Part shown: piece by piece, positions 9,295 through 17,249 of the stretch
Layout of the letters: each line of letters opens with the position of its first letter
How positions within the stretch are numbered: position 1 is the first letter of the stretch
Source of the DNA: Chara braunii
Lineage: Eukaryota > Streptophyta > Charophyceae > Charales > Characeae
NCBI GenBank assembly: GCA_003427395.1
Contig: BFEA01000427.1
Span: 264,608 to 286,910, forward strand
DNA length: 22,303 bases
Direction of reading: 5' to 3'
Notes under the pieces: generated by a model
The model's input: only the letters and a program-made list of their open reading frames with translations
What the model was told of the DNA's origin: nothing
Databases searched by the model: none
Program-made: the position numbers and the translations under genes

Positions 9295-9685
9295 TCCTGC
9301 ATGGGAGCCGTATATGGAGCCGCCATTTGAGGGATACGTTGTGGCCAGACTTGTCGGGACACTCATCTACGAGGCCGACCAGCGGCCGAATGTAATGTAC
9401 CATTTCCTGGTGATCGCGGTGCTCAAGAGGGAGCGGAGGCCGTATACTGAGACCCACTTGGTGGTGACGGGTTCCGGGAATTGCACGGTGCGGCGATGGG
9501 AAATACAGGCTATTGCGGATCTAGCGCCACACGTATTGGCACATGTACCGGGGCCGTTTCTCTATCCCTCCTTTGTCCAACAACACTTCAACGAAGTGGA
9601 GACGCCCACGACTCCGCCTAAGCTGGCAGCCTTTCTTCCTCCTCTTCCTCCCCCTCTTAATCCCGAGATCGACCATTCCTTCTGA
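9062..9685 (+). CDS. Accessory ORF C of element 1, unknown function
   Basis: Starts at ATG 9062 (MEPAHQHQ), inside and out of frame with ORF B; the second copy has the same ATG in the same context (22222, MEPGHQQQ). It runs 207 codons to TGA 9683 and is undamaged here. After a Gln/Glu- and Ser-rich leader it has a folded-looking part from about 9230: VELATIRLEAIEG, YVVARLVGTLIYEAD, MYHFLVIAVLKRE, ETHLVVTGSG, RRWEIQAIADL. It ends in a Pro-rich tail. A reading frame in phase extends upstream to 8972 but that start is not conserved. No signal peptide or membrane segment is seen. Function unknown. Confidence 0.6.
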   Translation: MEPAHQHQQEEEWEEYHIPHPNSRSSQDLSSSASHPGVPRSLTLAVPPSRTVHPTDVAFMVELATIRLEAIEGAPRPDPAWEPYMEPPFEGYVVARLVGTLIYEADQRPNVMYHFLVIAVLKRERRPYTETHLVVTGSGNCTVRRWEIQAIADLAPHVLAHVPGPFLYPSFVQQHFNEVETPTTPPKLAAFLPPLPPPLNPEIDHSF

Positions 9686-10190
9686 TCCTTTTTCCCCCTG
9701 TCTTCTTCTTCTTTTGTCTCTAATTACAAAGATCGCACGACAAAACGTGCTGTGTATTAAAAAAAAACAAAACAAAAAAAAAAAAAAAACAATTTCTATA
9801 GTCATATGCTGATTGGGCCAAATGACGATGAAGGGGCTGCCTGATCAGGTGTACAATAGGAGGGGAGATCCATAGCGATGCGGGAGGCATCGAAGAAGAA
9901 TAGGTGATGAACTCGGCCAGTTGACGATGAAGTGGCCGCCGGGATCATCAAGGTAATTAGGAATTTAGGAGGGCTATACAACAGCCGGAAGATTGCAATT
10001 TTTTCGGAACCCCCTGCGCATCACAGATGTGATAAGCCTGGATCTGCACTCGGCGGTCTCCCATATCCCTAAGGGAAAATCCCACGTAGAACCCCAAAGT
10101 ACGGATTCAAGATAACGGGGAAAAACGGTGCTTTATTTTTCTTCTTTCTTTATCGTCTTCTTTCTTTTGTTTAGGAGGGGCATAATAGAA
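9686..10190 (+). other. 3' non-coding region of element 1 with purine tracts
   Basis: No ORF. An A-rich run lies at 9758-9789. Two purine tracts are polypurine-tract candidates: AGGAGGGGAGA at 9858-9868 and AGGAGGGG at 10173-10180. The second is preceded by a T/C-rich stretch (about 10132-10170), as often seen 5' of plus-strand primer sites in LTR elements. A 3' LTR would be expected to start shortly after the true tract. Confidence 0.4.
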
Positions 10191-10992
10191 AATGTAATAC
10201 GGGTCTTGCGTGGCTGGTTCGTGGCCGCGCCAAGAAATTCAAGAAACAGTTCGGACTTAGCGGGAGTAGGAATTTTGAATTTTTGGGCGGGCGACAATTT
10301 TTGAATTTTCGCACGCCGCGTAAACCTGTTCCCCCGCTCTGCATCCCCGCGCCATCTTCCCTTCTTTCTGGGCAGCTCCCTCCTGCATGTCTCTTCGTCT
10401 TCCCTCTAAGCGAAGTCCGATCCCCTCCTTCTCCTTTCCCTGCGAACGATTGGCTGTCTGATTGGGATGGTCGGGGCAATGTGGTGGCCGCGGGAAGCGC
10501 ACCCCACTTGGATGACCACCCCAATCACGCAGAACATTTGACTCGCCTCCGTCGACCCTTCTGGAACGTCTGCCCTTCTTTTGTCCTGACCATCTACACC
10601 CCGCGCTTCACGCAGCCTCTCCGCCACCTTCCGCGCTATAAATTCTTGCAATCCCTTCCTCTCACTCTCTTTGATCTCGGTTGCCAGCTGCGCAAGCTAC
10701 GCGCGAAGCCCAAGGCGCCGGAAAGGCTCGACGTGCCCCGTGGTGAGCGGAGTGACGGTGGGTGGCGGAGTTAGTGGCAGACTTGGAGTAAGGCAGTCGG
10801 AGGGACTGAGCGGTGGTCGAGAGCAGACACTGACCGCCACAGGGCCTTGTGGCTATGGTTGCCGATGGTTTGACGGATTGTGGACTGGGCCCTTAAGACA
10901 AAGCTTTTTCTCCATTGTTGCTTTGTCCCCGTGTGATGTGTGCATGACTCCAAAGGTTGGGTAATCTGTTATGCATGTCGGGTATGAAAGTC
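10191..10992. other. Non-coding stretch around the candidate promoter
   Basis: Mixed composition, moderately GC-rich. Reading frames of up to 163 codons occur on both strands, but none has a recognisable domain or a homologue in the window. It may be part of an LTR; nothing else is supported. Confidence 0.3.
10521..10670 (+). promoter_or_regulatory. Candidate promoter: CCAAT, heat-shock-like site, TATA
   Basis: CCAAT stands at 10521-10525, TTCTGGAA (the TTC-n2-GAA pair of a heat-shock element) at 10559-10566, and TATAAAT at 10637-10643, followed by a pyrimidine-rich CTCACTCTC stretch where transcription could start (about 10668). It lies about 460 bases after the second purine tract, so it could be the U3 promoter of a 3' LTR; equally it could belong to a host transcript. 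No convincing coding sequence follows. Confidence 0.3.
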
Positions 10993-11042
10993 TATGGATG
11001 TTGAATGTTCCATTGAATATGGATGTTGAATGTTCCATTGAA
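10993..11042 (+). repeat. Two perfect tandem copies of a 25-bp unit
   Basis: The 25-base unit starting TATGGATGTTGAATG occurs at 10993-11017 and, without any mismatch, at 11018-11042. The perfect match suggests recent slippage duplication. Confidence 0.95.
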
Positions 11043-11195
11043 GGCTCTATAGGTGTGCGTGTGTGTATGCGCCTCTGGGCCTGATGAGCGAAAGTATCGG
11101 ATGTCGATTGCTTGCATGAGGGCATGAATGCGTCGGTCCTTCCTGTCTCCCTTTCTTTTTGATTAACTGCGCGAGTGTGTGTGATACGCGCCAAC

Positions 11196-11198
<3 letters not shown>

Positions 11199-11274
<76 letters not shown>
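11199..11274 (+). repeat. (CT)38 microsatellite
   Basis: An uninterrupted run of 38 CT dinucleotides. It gives Ser-Leu or Arg-Glu repeats in all frames, so the reading frames through it are not genes. Confidence 0.98.
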
Positions 11275-11277
<3 letters not shown>

Positions 11278-11870
11278 GGAAGCTGTTGGGACCCCAAGAG
11301 GGGGCGGATACTTTCGGAGAGATCGGCCACCCACGTCCTCGCGAAGTGGCCGACCCCTCTATATCCACCATGGGTGCCCACCACCGCGTTGAGATTGATG
11401 ATACAAAGAAGAGACACAGAAAGAGAGCTGGGCGCATCCTTCTTCGGCGGCATTCGTTGATCTTTGCATGGAGTCAGGTTTCGTCTCGACGGACGGATGG
11501 GTGGACCTTGCCTCAGAGCGTTGCAGCTCGCTTCCGTCCTTTCCGATCACAGACGACGACGACATATACTGCGATGCGGACGTGCGGAGCCTGCTGCGGC
11601 GCACTGAGCCAATCCACCTTTATAACCCGACCCAGGCGTGCCATATAAGTGGGAGTGGATTTGTGCAGATTGAGCAATTTGCTTCCCCGCCTTTAATTTT
11701 GTTGTACACCGACCTCATGGTGTTGCCCTGGTCCACTGTGCACACCACCTGACGACCACGGTTTAATTGCCACTGGTGTCGCCGAAGTCTTTATGGCAGC
11801 CCATAGGAGTTAGTACTGCTAGCAATACCACGGGTATCTGGCGGCCAAATTCTGGCTGAAGAGGCAGCAG
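11275..11870. other. Stretch without supported genes
   Basis: Ordinary mixed sequence. A 94-codon reading frame (11468-11752) has fairly even composition but no recognisable domain. CCAAT near 11609 and TATA-like patches near 11620 and 11643 are seen but lead to nothing clear. Confidence 0.3.
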
Positions 11871-11973
11871 TTCTTTCTTTGTTTTTTGTTTTTGTTTTTT
11901 TTTTATAACGGTGCTGGTGTCAGCAGACACCACTAGCACTCCAGGCAGGCTCCATCTATTGGTGGGGAGCTCC
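11871..11973 (-). repeat. A-tailed short repeat, copy R1 (minus strand)
   Basis: A T-rich run (11871-11905) is followed by a segment of about 65 bases ending GGCTCC...CTATTGGTGGGGAGC. Read on the minus strand this is a short unit with a GCTCC...GGAGC hairpin and an A-rich tail. R2 (opposite strand) and R3 (same strand) share it. Confidence 0.65.
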
Positions 11974-12034
11974 ATATTTCCTGTTTCTTTGAATCATGTA
12001 TCAGTTATCATTTGTATGAGGGACGCTAGCAGGT

Positions 12035-12154
12035 GCAGCTCCCCACCAATAGACTGGAGCCAGTAGCTGGGCTGTCAGCGGTGGCTGTTCATAGCAACAC
12101 CACTAGCAGCCTCAGCCTCAGCTGTTTTTTTGAAAAAAAGAAAAAAAAAAAAAA
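12035..12154 (+). repeat. A-tailed short repeat, copy R2
   Basis: Contains AGCTCCCCACCAATAGACT followed by GGAGCC (12037-12061), the reverse complement of the R1 segment with one extra base, then about 70 bases with a CACCACTAGCA patch also found reversed in R1, then an A-rich tail (12133-12154). R1 and R2 form an inverted pair about 60 bases apart. Confidence 0.65.
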
Positions 12155-12352
12155 GGTTGGGAGAAGGTTATGATCAACTGATAATGATGATAAACGTCTC
12201 GATGATAAGTACCCCGCCTTAAAAATACAGCTAGGGTCTGTGGTGGGAGAGTAGAGGGCGTGAGTCACTGGTTGGTCTGGTGGGTTCTAACTGGTGATGA
12301 TGATAGGCGTCTCGATCTATGTTTCCGAAATTCGATTCAACGGTAGTTTCCT
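12155..12352. repeat. Short diverged direct repeat
   Basis: AACTG..TGATGATGATA..CGTCTCGAT occurs near 12177-12202 and again near 12289-12315, about 113 bases apart, with a few differences. Nothing else was recognised here. Confidence 0.45.
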
Positions 12353-12427
12353 GTTGAACGGTTCAACGACCGTTGAACCTCCGTTATAACTCCGCGTTAT
12401 ACCGCGTTAGAACGGGGTACAACGCGG
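12353..12427. other. Cluster of overlapping palindromes
   Basis: GTTGAAC-G-GTTCAAC at 12353-12367 overlaps GGTTCAACG-AC-CGTTGAACC at 12360-12379. A third inverted repeat, CCGCGTT...AACGCGG, spans 12392-12427. All arms are perfect. Such a cluster could form alternative hairpins; its role is unknown. Confidence 0.8.
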
Positions 12428-12462
12428 CCCGCGAATTTTTTTTTCGCTGGCAAAGAATAATC

Positions 12463-12591
12463 AAAAAAAAAAAAAAAGGGGGTGGTAGATTTTTGTGTGC
12501 TCTACATCCCCATATATATATATATATATATCTATTTGACGATATATATATATATATATTTAGGTTTTTTTTTTTTTTTTTTTTTTTTTTT
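12463..12591. repeat. A-, AT- and T-rich low-complexity block
   Basis: A15 at 12463-12477, alternating AT at 12511-12531 and 12542-12559, and T27 at 12565-12591. The T27 heads the repeat R3. Confidence 0.9.
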
Positions 12592-12690
12592 CTTTTGAGA
12601 AAAACGCCCCCCATAGTGTTAGTGGTGCTGATAAGAGCAAACACCACTACCACCCAGGAGACGGCTCCGTCTATTGGTGGGGAGCATCAC
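12565..12690 (-). repeat. A-tailed short repeat, copy R3 (minus strand)
   Basis: After T27 a segment matching R1 follows: GTGGTGCTG, CACCACTA and GGCTCCGTCTATTGGTGGGG (to about 12684). Orientation is as R1. Confidence 0.65.
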
Positions 12691-13677
12691 CTACTGGAAA
12701 GCGGGTCCAGCGTCCCAATAACTTCTGATCAAATCTGAAGAGTATTCCTGCCAGCATTCATTGGCCTGGAATGCAGGGGATTGACTGAGCAGGGGATTGG
12801 GGGCGAGGGAGGGACCTCTTCACCTTAAAAACGGCGCCAAATGCTAACATTCCCATGCTGGTTCCTCCCTCCTCCTACCATACTCCTAAAACCAGAGATA
12901 CCTGAGGCTACTGGACATGCCCCCTGACCCTGCTTCTTGAAGTCATTATCACTTGCTTTCATCCATCCCTCCCATACCATTCTAAGTCTACCAGGCAATT
13001 TGAAGGGGGGGGGAAGGGGTCAGGGAACTCTCGGGCGGGTTTCATTGGGATCGCTGTGTCTATCTTTGTCCAGTCATTGAACAGTAGCCGGTAGCCCCTT
13101 TCAAAGCCTTCCCCTGTTTTCTGTCCACCTTTCCATTCCACTCTCCCTATCCTTCCCCCTTTGTCCCCTCCCAGCCAGCTCGAGCTGAAATTTTGTATTT
13201 TTTGTTGAATGTCATGTCTTGTGAATAATGTCTGTGTCTGGACTTTGACTGCCTCCCATTTCGCAGTGATTTCTGTTGCTGAATACTGTCTGTGAATTCT
13301 GGGCCCTCTAGCCTTGCTCTTTCCATCTCGTAGGTACAGCGCCGTCGCCAGAGGGCCCAAAGCACTGCCCTGCGTCCTAATTTGAACATGTTGATGGTGA
13401 AATTTTGAGCATTTAAATTATTTTTAAAAAGTAAGGAGATCTTGGTTCCCCTCCTCCTCTCCTTAAACCACCAGTACTTGGCCCAACTATTGAAGCCGAG
13501 CCTGAATATGCCCTGCGCACCGATTTTTGCCGAGCCTGTCAGGGGCGGGAACCAACATGGGACATTTGATGCTTGGCACAAGTACCGCCCTTATTCTGGA
13601 CCTGCTGCCAGCAGCTGGAATGTAAAGCGGCTATAGTTTTCTTGTTTCCACTCATGTACATGAAAATGGTCTGGGCA
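12691..13677. other. About 1 kb without supported genes
   Basis: Reading frames of 133 and 144 codons on the minus strand overlap each other (12959-13581) and show no domain or repeat. A G9 run stands near 13005-13013. No RNA gene or mobile element was recognised. Confidence 0.3.
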
Positions 13678-13821
13678 GAAGTGCATCCAGATTCATCTGG
13701 AAAGATCTCGTTGAATGCTCCCCACCTCTGGCGGGGAGCAGAATCACAAACAGCCGAGAATCTTGAAAAGGGAAAACAAAAAAAACAAAAAAAACAAAAA
13801 AAAACAAAGGGGAAAAAAGGT
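13678..13821 (+). repeat. A-tailed short repeat with perfect hairpin, copy R4
   Basis: GAAGTGCATCCA at 13678, then a hairpin GCTCCCC-9-GGGGAGC at 13717-13739, CACAAACAGCCG, and an A-rich tail from about 13766. R5 repeats this order. Confidence 0.7.
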
Positions 13822-13868
13822 ACCAAGCTCTGAACGCAATTGCCCTCAGATACATCCGCTGCTGCAGC

Positions 13869-14037
13869 GAAGTGCAGCCACATACATCCTGGAAAGTGCT
13901 ACGTCAAGTGAAGCCCTGGAATTGAAACGGTTGGCACGCATTGCATGCTCCCCATCTCTCACGGGGAAGGAGAAGCACAAACAGTCGTGATACTGCTTCC
14001 AAAAAAAAAAAAAAAAAACAGAAAAGAGAAAAAAGGC
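13869..14037 (+). repeat. A-tailed short repeat, copy R5
   Basis: GAAGTGCAGCCA at 13869, GCTCCCC at 13947 with a weakened partner GGGGAAG (13963), CACAAACAGTCG, and A18 at 14001-14018 followed by more A-rich sequence. It has about 40 extra bases compared with R4 before the hairpin. Confidence 0.7.
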
Positions 14038-15390
14038 CGAGAAAGGAGGCGGACGAAGTGGGAGGCGGCCCCGTAGCGCTCTAGTCCTGCGACGCGTGAG
14101 TTCTAACGCTAGGGTTTACACGAAAGAACGTGGAGTTCGGCTGCCATGCCCCGGGGCGCTTAGCACGGGGACGGCGGGTCAAAGAGCTGTCGAGCTATCT
14201 ATGAGCTTGAGCAAATGTGGCATGAGCTTGTCCTTGGGGGAGAGGAAGGAAGGCAGGGATGTATCGGGTGGAGAAATGAGAAAGATACATTGAACAGATT
14301 TTGAACTATTCGAACTGAAGACCGCCTAGCAAGGCGAGCTTCCTATGGGATTTCAAGAGGGAAAGGCGTTTCAAGTACGGCTTGTATAACGCCCTGCTTG
14401 TCGACACCCGGCGGAGTTTTCGTACTTGCAAAGATTCGGCCATGTGACTGCTGAGAATATGGCGCACAAGAGGAGCGGGATGCGGACCGAGGGCGCTTCC
14501 CAACAAGACGCCAATCTCGATTCCACCTAGGTTCGAGATGAAGATACGTTCAGCGGTTGGGTCGGCTTCGATTCAACACACGGAGGTAATGCCCTTTTCA
14601 CAGCAGAATCCATCCGTCGGTATTCGGTGCTTGGCCAACATCCAGGGCTCCTTTCATTCTGCAGTCTTGTAACTGATATCTGTCGGGCTTCTTTCCGTAC
14701 AGGGTAGTGTTCATCGTATTTTCCTTTTTTAGGTATTTTTGTCTTCTTCAGTCCTTCCGGCCGCTCATGAAGAGAATTCCTTTCGTTTAGCCTTCCTTGT
14801 GTAAGGGCTAAAGCATGGGCCCACCGCCCTAGGGCTTCTTATGCAGGGTATTTGTCTTCCCGTTCGTCGTCTTGGGACTCGGATTCTTTGTCATTATTGA
14901 TAGTACAACCTTTTAGATCCTTTTAGCAGAGATAAATGACTAGGCAGGCGAATAGCATTCCTAAGGCACCAGTAAGTAACGGTCGTCCTTTCTGAAGGGG
15001 GGTCCCATTACGCCTTTTCCGCCTTAATATCGGTATAGGTCGGGCTCGTGGCCTTGCTAGCCCTGGCCCGTCCTGACCTAAATAATGACCAAGACAACAG
15101 GGCACAACCACCGAGCAAGACTGACGCAGGGGGAGCCCACCCCCTAGGCGAGCAGACGCTCTCTCTCAAGGGGGCCCCAACGTGGAACGCAAGCCTTGGC
15201 GGTTGGACCTGGATTCACATAACTCCAGAAGTTAATCCTACAGGGTGGAGCTGGAACGATGGCCCCAACACTGGGTAGCCCGGTTTGCACTTGATCGATT
15301 TCCCAGACACAATCTCACTCGCCCATCCGCCAGGGTGCGTCTGGCTGAGTTCATTGCCCAGAATCAGGAGTACCTCACCCAGATCGCCGC
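14038..15390. other. About 1.3 kb without supported genes
   Basis: Unique-looking sequence of balanced composition. The reading frames are at most about 75 codons, and none has a recognisable domain. No tRNA or rRNA signature was found by eye. It could be old transposon, intron or organelle-derived DNA, but nothing in the sequence decides between these. Confidence 0.3.
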
Positions 15391-15470
15391 TCGCCTTCGC
15401 TCGCCTTCGCTCGCCTTCGCTCGTCATTCGCTCGTCACTCGTCATTCGGTCGGCATTCGCTCGCCAGTCT
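15391..15470 (+). repeat. 10-bp tandem repeat and decayed continuation
   Basis: TCGCCTTCGC is repeated three times without mismatch (15391-15420) and continues as TCGTCATTCGC-like variants to about 15470. The composition resembles the TTCG-rich blocks of the satellite further right. Confidence 0.85.
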
Positions 15471-15986
15471 AGCGCTGCACGTGTGCGTCAGGTGAGGCAG
15501 AGCCAAGAAAGCCATAGCCATCTGGCTAACGTTTTCGCATCGTCACCTAGCGCAGATAACCGCCTGTTACTCCCCAGTTCTGCTGCGAAACTCCGGGAGC
15601 ATAGATTGAGGGTACACTGAGGGCTATCCGTCATTGTGGAGGCCTCGGCCATCGCTTACACCTTGGATCGCTTGCACCTTGGTTCTACTGGACTAAGCTT
15701 TCTGTCAGTAGGAGCGTTGTGCTTCACAATTTCGTCAGGACGTTTTGAGTAGGCTCTTCAAGTGGGTTAAGGCGTCGTCTTTGACTTCGTCCTTCCTTCA
15801 TCTATCCATGACTCCTGTCTTTGCATGTGAGAGCAGACTCCTCGCCAACTTTTCTAAGTCCGCTGACATCAGATTAGGCGGCTCCCGGGTCGGTTTCTAC
15901 CTCATGGTCGAAGCATAGCTTGTGGGAACGGTGAAGGGACTTTGTCTGGAGTTAGGGTTTCGTTCACCGTGTTCATCGCCTTCATT
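15471..15986. other. Stretch without supported genes before the satellite
   Basis: No recognisable coding sequence. The last 40 bases (CGTTCACCGTGTTCATCGCCTTCATT) resemble the inner part of the satellite units, so a degraded partial unit may start near 15940. Confidence 0.35.
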
Positions 15987-17245
15987 GTAGCACCTACGAC
16001 TCCGCTTACTTGCCACTTGATCATAAGTGCTCTTGTTTTTCGTCCTTTCAAATGAGGTCTCACGCCTTTTTGACGCGCTGAGTTCATTTTGTCGTTCACC
16101 GCTTTCATCTTTTTCAAAGCACCACCGTCGACTTCGTCTGTTGCACTCGACCTTAACGTGCCTTCTCGTCCATTTTTGCTTCTCGCTCGCTCGTTCGTTC
16201 AGCCGTTCGCTCGCTCATTCATTCGTTTGTTCGCTCGCTCGTTCGTTCATTCGTTCGCTCGTTCGTAGCACCTACGTCTCCGCTTATTTGACACTCGATT
16301 CAAAATAGGGCTCACGCTTTTTGGACGCGCTAGGTTCATACTGTTGTCCACTGCCTTCATCGTTTTTCAAGGCATCACCTTTGACTTTGTCCTTGGCACT
16401 GAAACTTAACGTGTTTTTTCGCCCCCTTTCGTCTTTTGTTCGTTCATTCGTTCGTTAGCTCGCCCGATCGTTCGTTCGTCCGTTCGCTAGAGCGTTCGTT
16501 CGTCCGTCCTTTTTCGCCTTTATTTGTTCGTCGATCGTTCGTTCATTCACTCGCTAGTTTGTTCGATCCTTCGTTCGTAGCACCTACTACTCCGTTTATT
16601 TGACACTTGATTCAAAATAGGTCTCGCGCCTTTTGGACGCGCTGGGTGCATTTGGTCGTCCACCGCCTTCACCGTGTTTCAAGGTATCACCTTCGACTTC
16701 GTCTTTGGCACAGAACCTTAACGTGTTTTTTTTCGTCCTTTTTTTGCCTTTTGTTCGTTCGCCCATTCTTTTGTTCTTTTGTTCGCTCGCTTGTTCGCTC
16801 GTTTATCCTTTTTCACCTTCGTTTGTGCGTTCGTTCGTTCGTTCGTTCATTCGCTCGTTCGTTGGTTGGTTCGTTCGTCCGTCCTTTTTCGCCTTTGTTT
16901 GTTCGTTCGATCGTTCGTTCGATCGTTCATTCGATCCTTCGTCCGTAGCACCTACTACTCCGCTTATTTGTCACTTGATTCAGAATAGGTCTCGCGCCTT
17001 TTGGACGTGTCGGGTTCATTTGGTCGTCCACCGCCTTCACCGTGTTTCAAGGCATCACCTTCTACTTCGTTTTTTGGCACAAAACCTTAACGTGTTGTTT
17101 TCGCCTTTTTTCGTTCGTTTGTTCTTTCGTTCACCCATTCTTTCGTTCGTTCGTTCGTTCGCTCGATTGTTCGTTTGTGCGTCCGCTCGTCCGTTCGTTC
17201 GTTCGTTCGTTTGTTCGTTCATTCGTTCGTTCGTTCGTCGTTCAT
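15987..17245 (+). repeat. Four-unit compound satellite with TTCG-rich blocks
   Basis: Units start with GTAGCACCTAC at 15987, 16265, 16577 and 16945, giving spacings of 278, 312 and 368 bases; the last unit runs to about 17245. Each has a conserved block of roughly 160-190 bases (CTCCGCTTA, CACTTGATTCA, TTTTGGACGCGC, CACCGCCTTCA, CTTAACGTG) followed by a variable block of TTCG, TCGC and TCAT tetranucleotides. The length differences come mostly from the tetranucleotide block. The reading frames through it (S-F-V-R repeats) reflect the tetranucleotide and are not genes. Confidence 0.9.
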
Positions 17246-17249
17246 TTTT

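Larger units (their letters stand above)
1..10182 (+). mobile_element. Ty3/gypsy-type LTR retrotransposon, element 1, decayed
   Basis: The order PBS, gag with CCHC knuckle, protease, RT, RNase H, PHD finger, integrase is seen directly; RT and RNase H before integrase is the Ty3/gypsy order. Three more sense ORFs (A, B, C) follow integrase. The pol region is closely paralleled by a second copy from about 17246 to the window end. At least ten in-frame stops and several frameshifts make it non-autonomous. The left end lies at or beyond the window start and the right end is uncertain: purine tracts at 9858-9868 and 10173-10180 are both possible polypurine tracts, and no pair of matching LTRs could be found by eye. 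I see no chromodomain after the integrase, so it does not look like a typical chromovirus. Confidence 0.85.

Noticed and set aside
10283-10774. 163-codon frame next to the candidate promoter
   Set aside because: It would have to start upstream of the TATA box; composition is Pro/Arg-rich in GC-rich DNA and no domain is seen.
11159-11453. Reading frames of 77-194 codons on both strands through the CT tract
   Set aside because: They are created by the dinucleotide repeat, which has no stop in any frame; the flanking residues show no domain.
11468-11752. 94-codon frame with even composition
   Set aside because: No domain, no second copy and no convincing promoter in place; length is within chance expectation.
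12959-13581. Two overlapping minus-strand frames of 133 and 144 codons
   Set aside because: Overlapping in different frames, no recognisable motif, no similarity to anything else in the window.
14038-15390. Possible organelle-derived insertion
   Set aside because: The look of the sequence suggested it, but no organelle gene, tRNA or rRNA could be identified.
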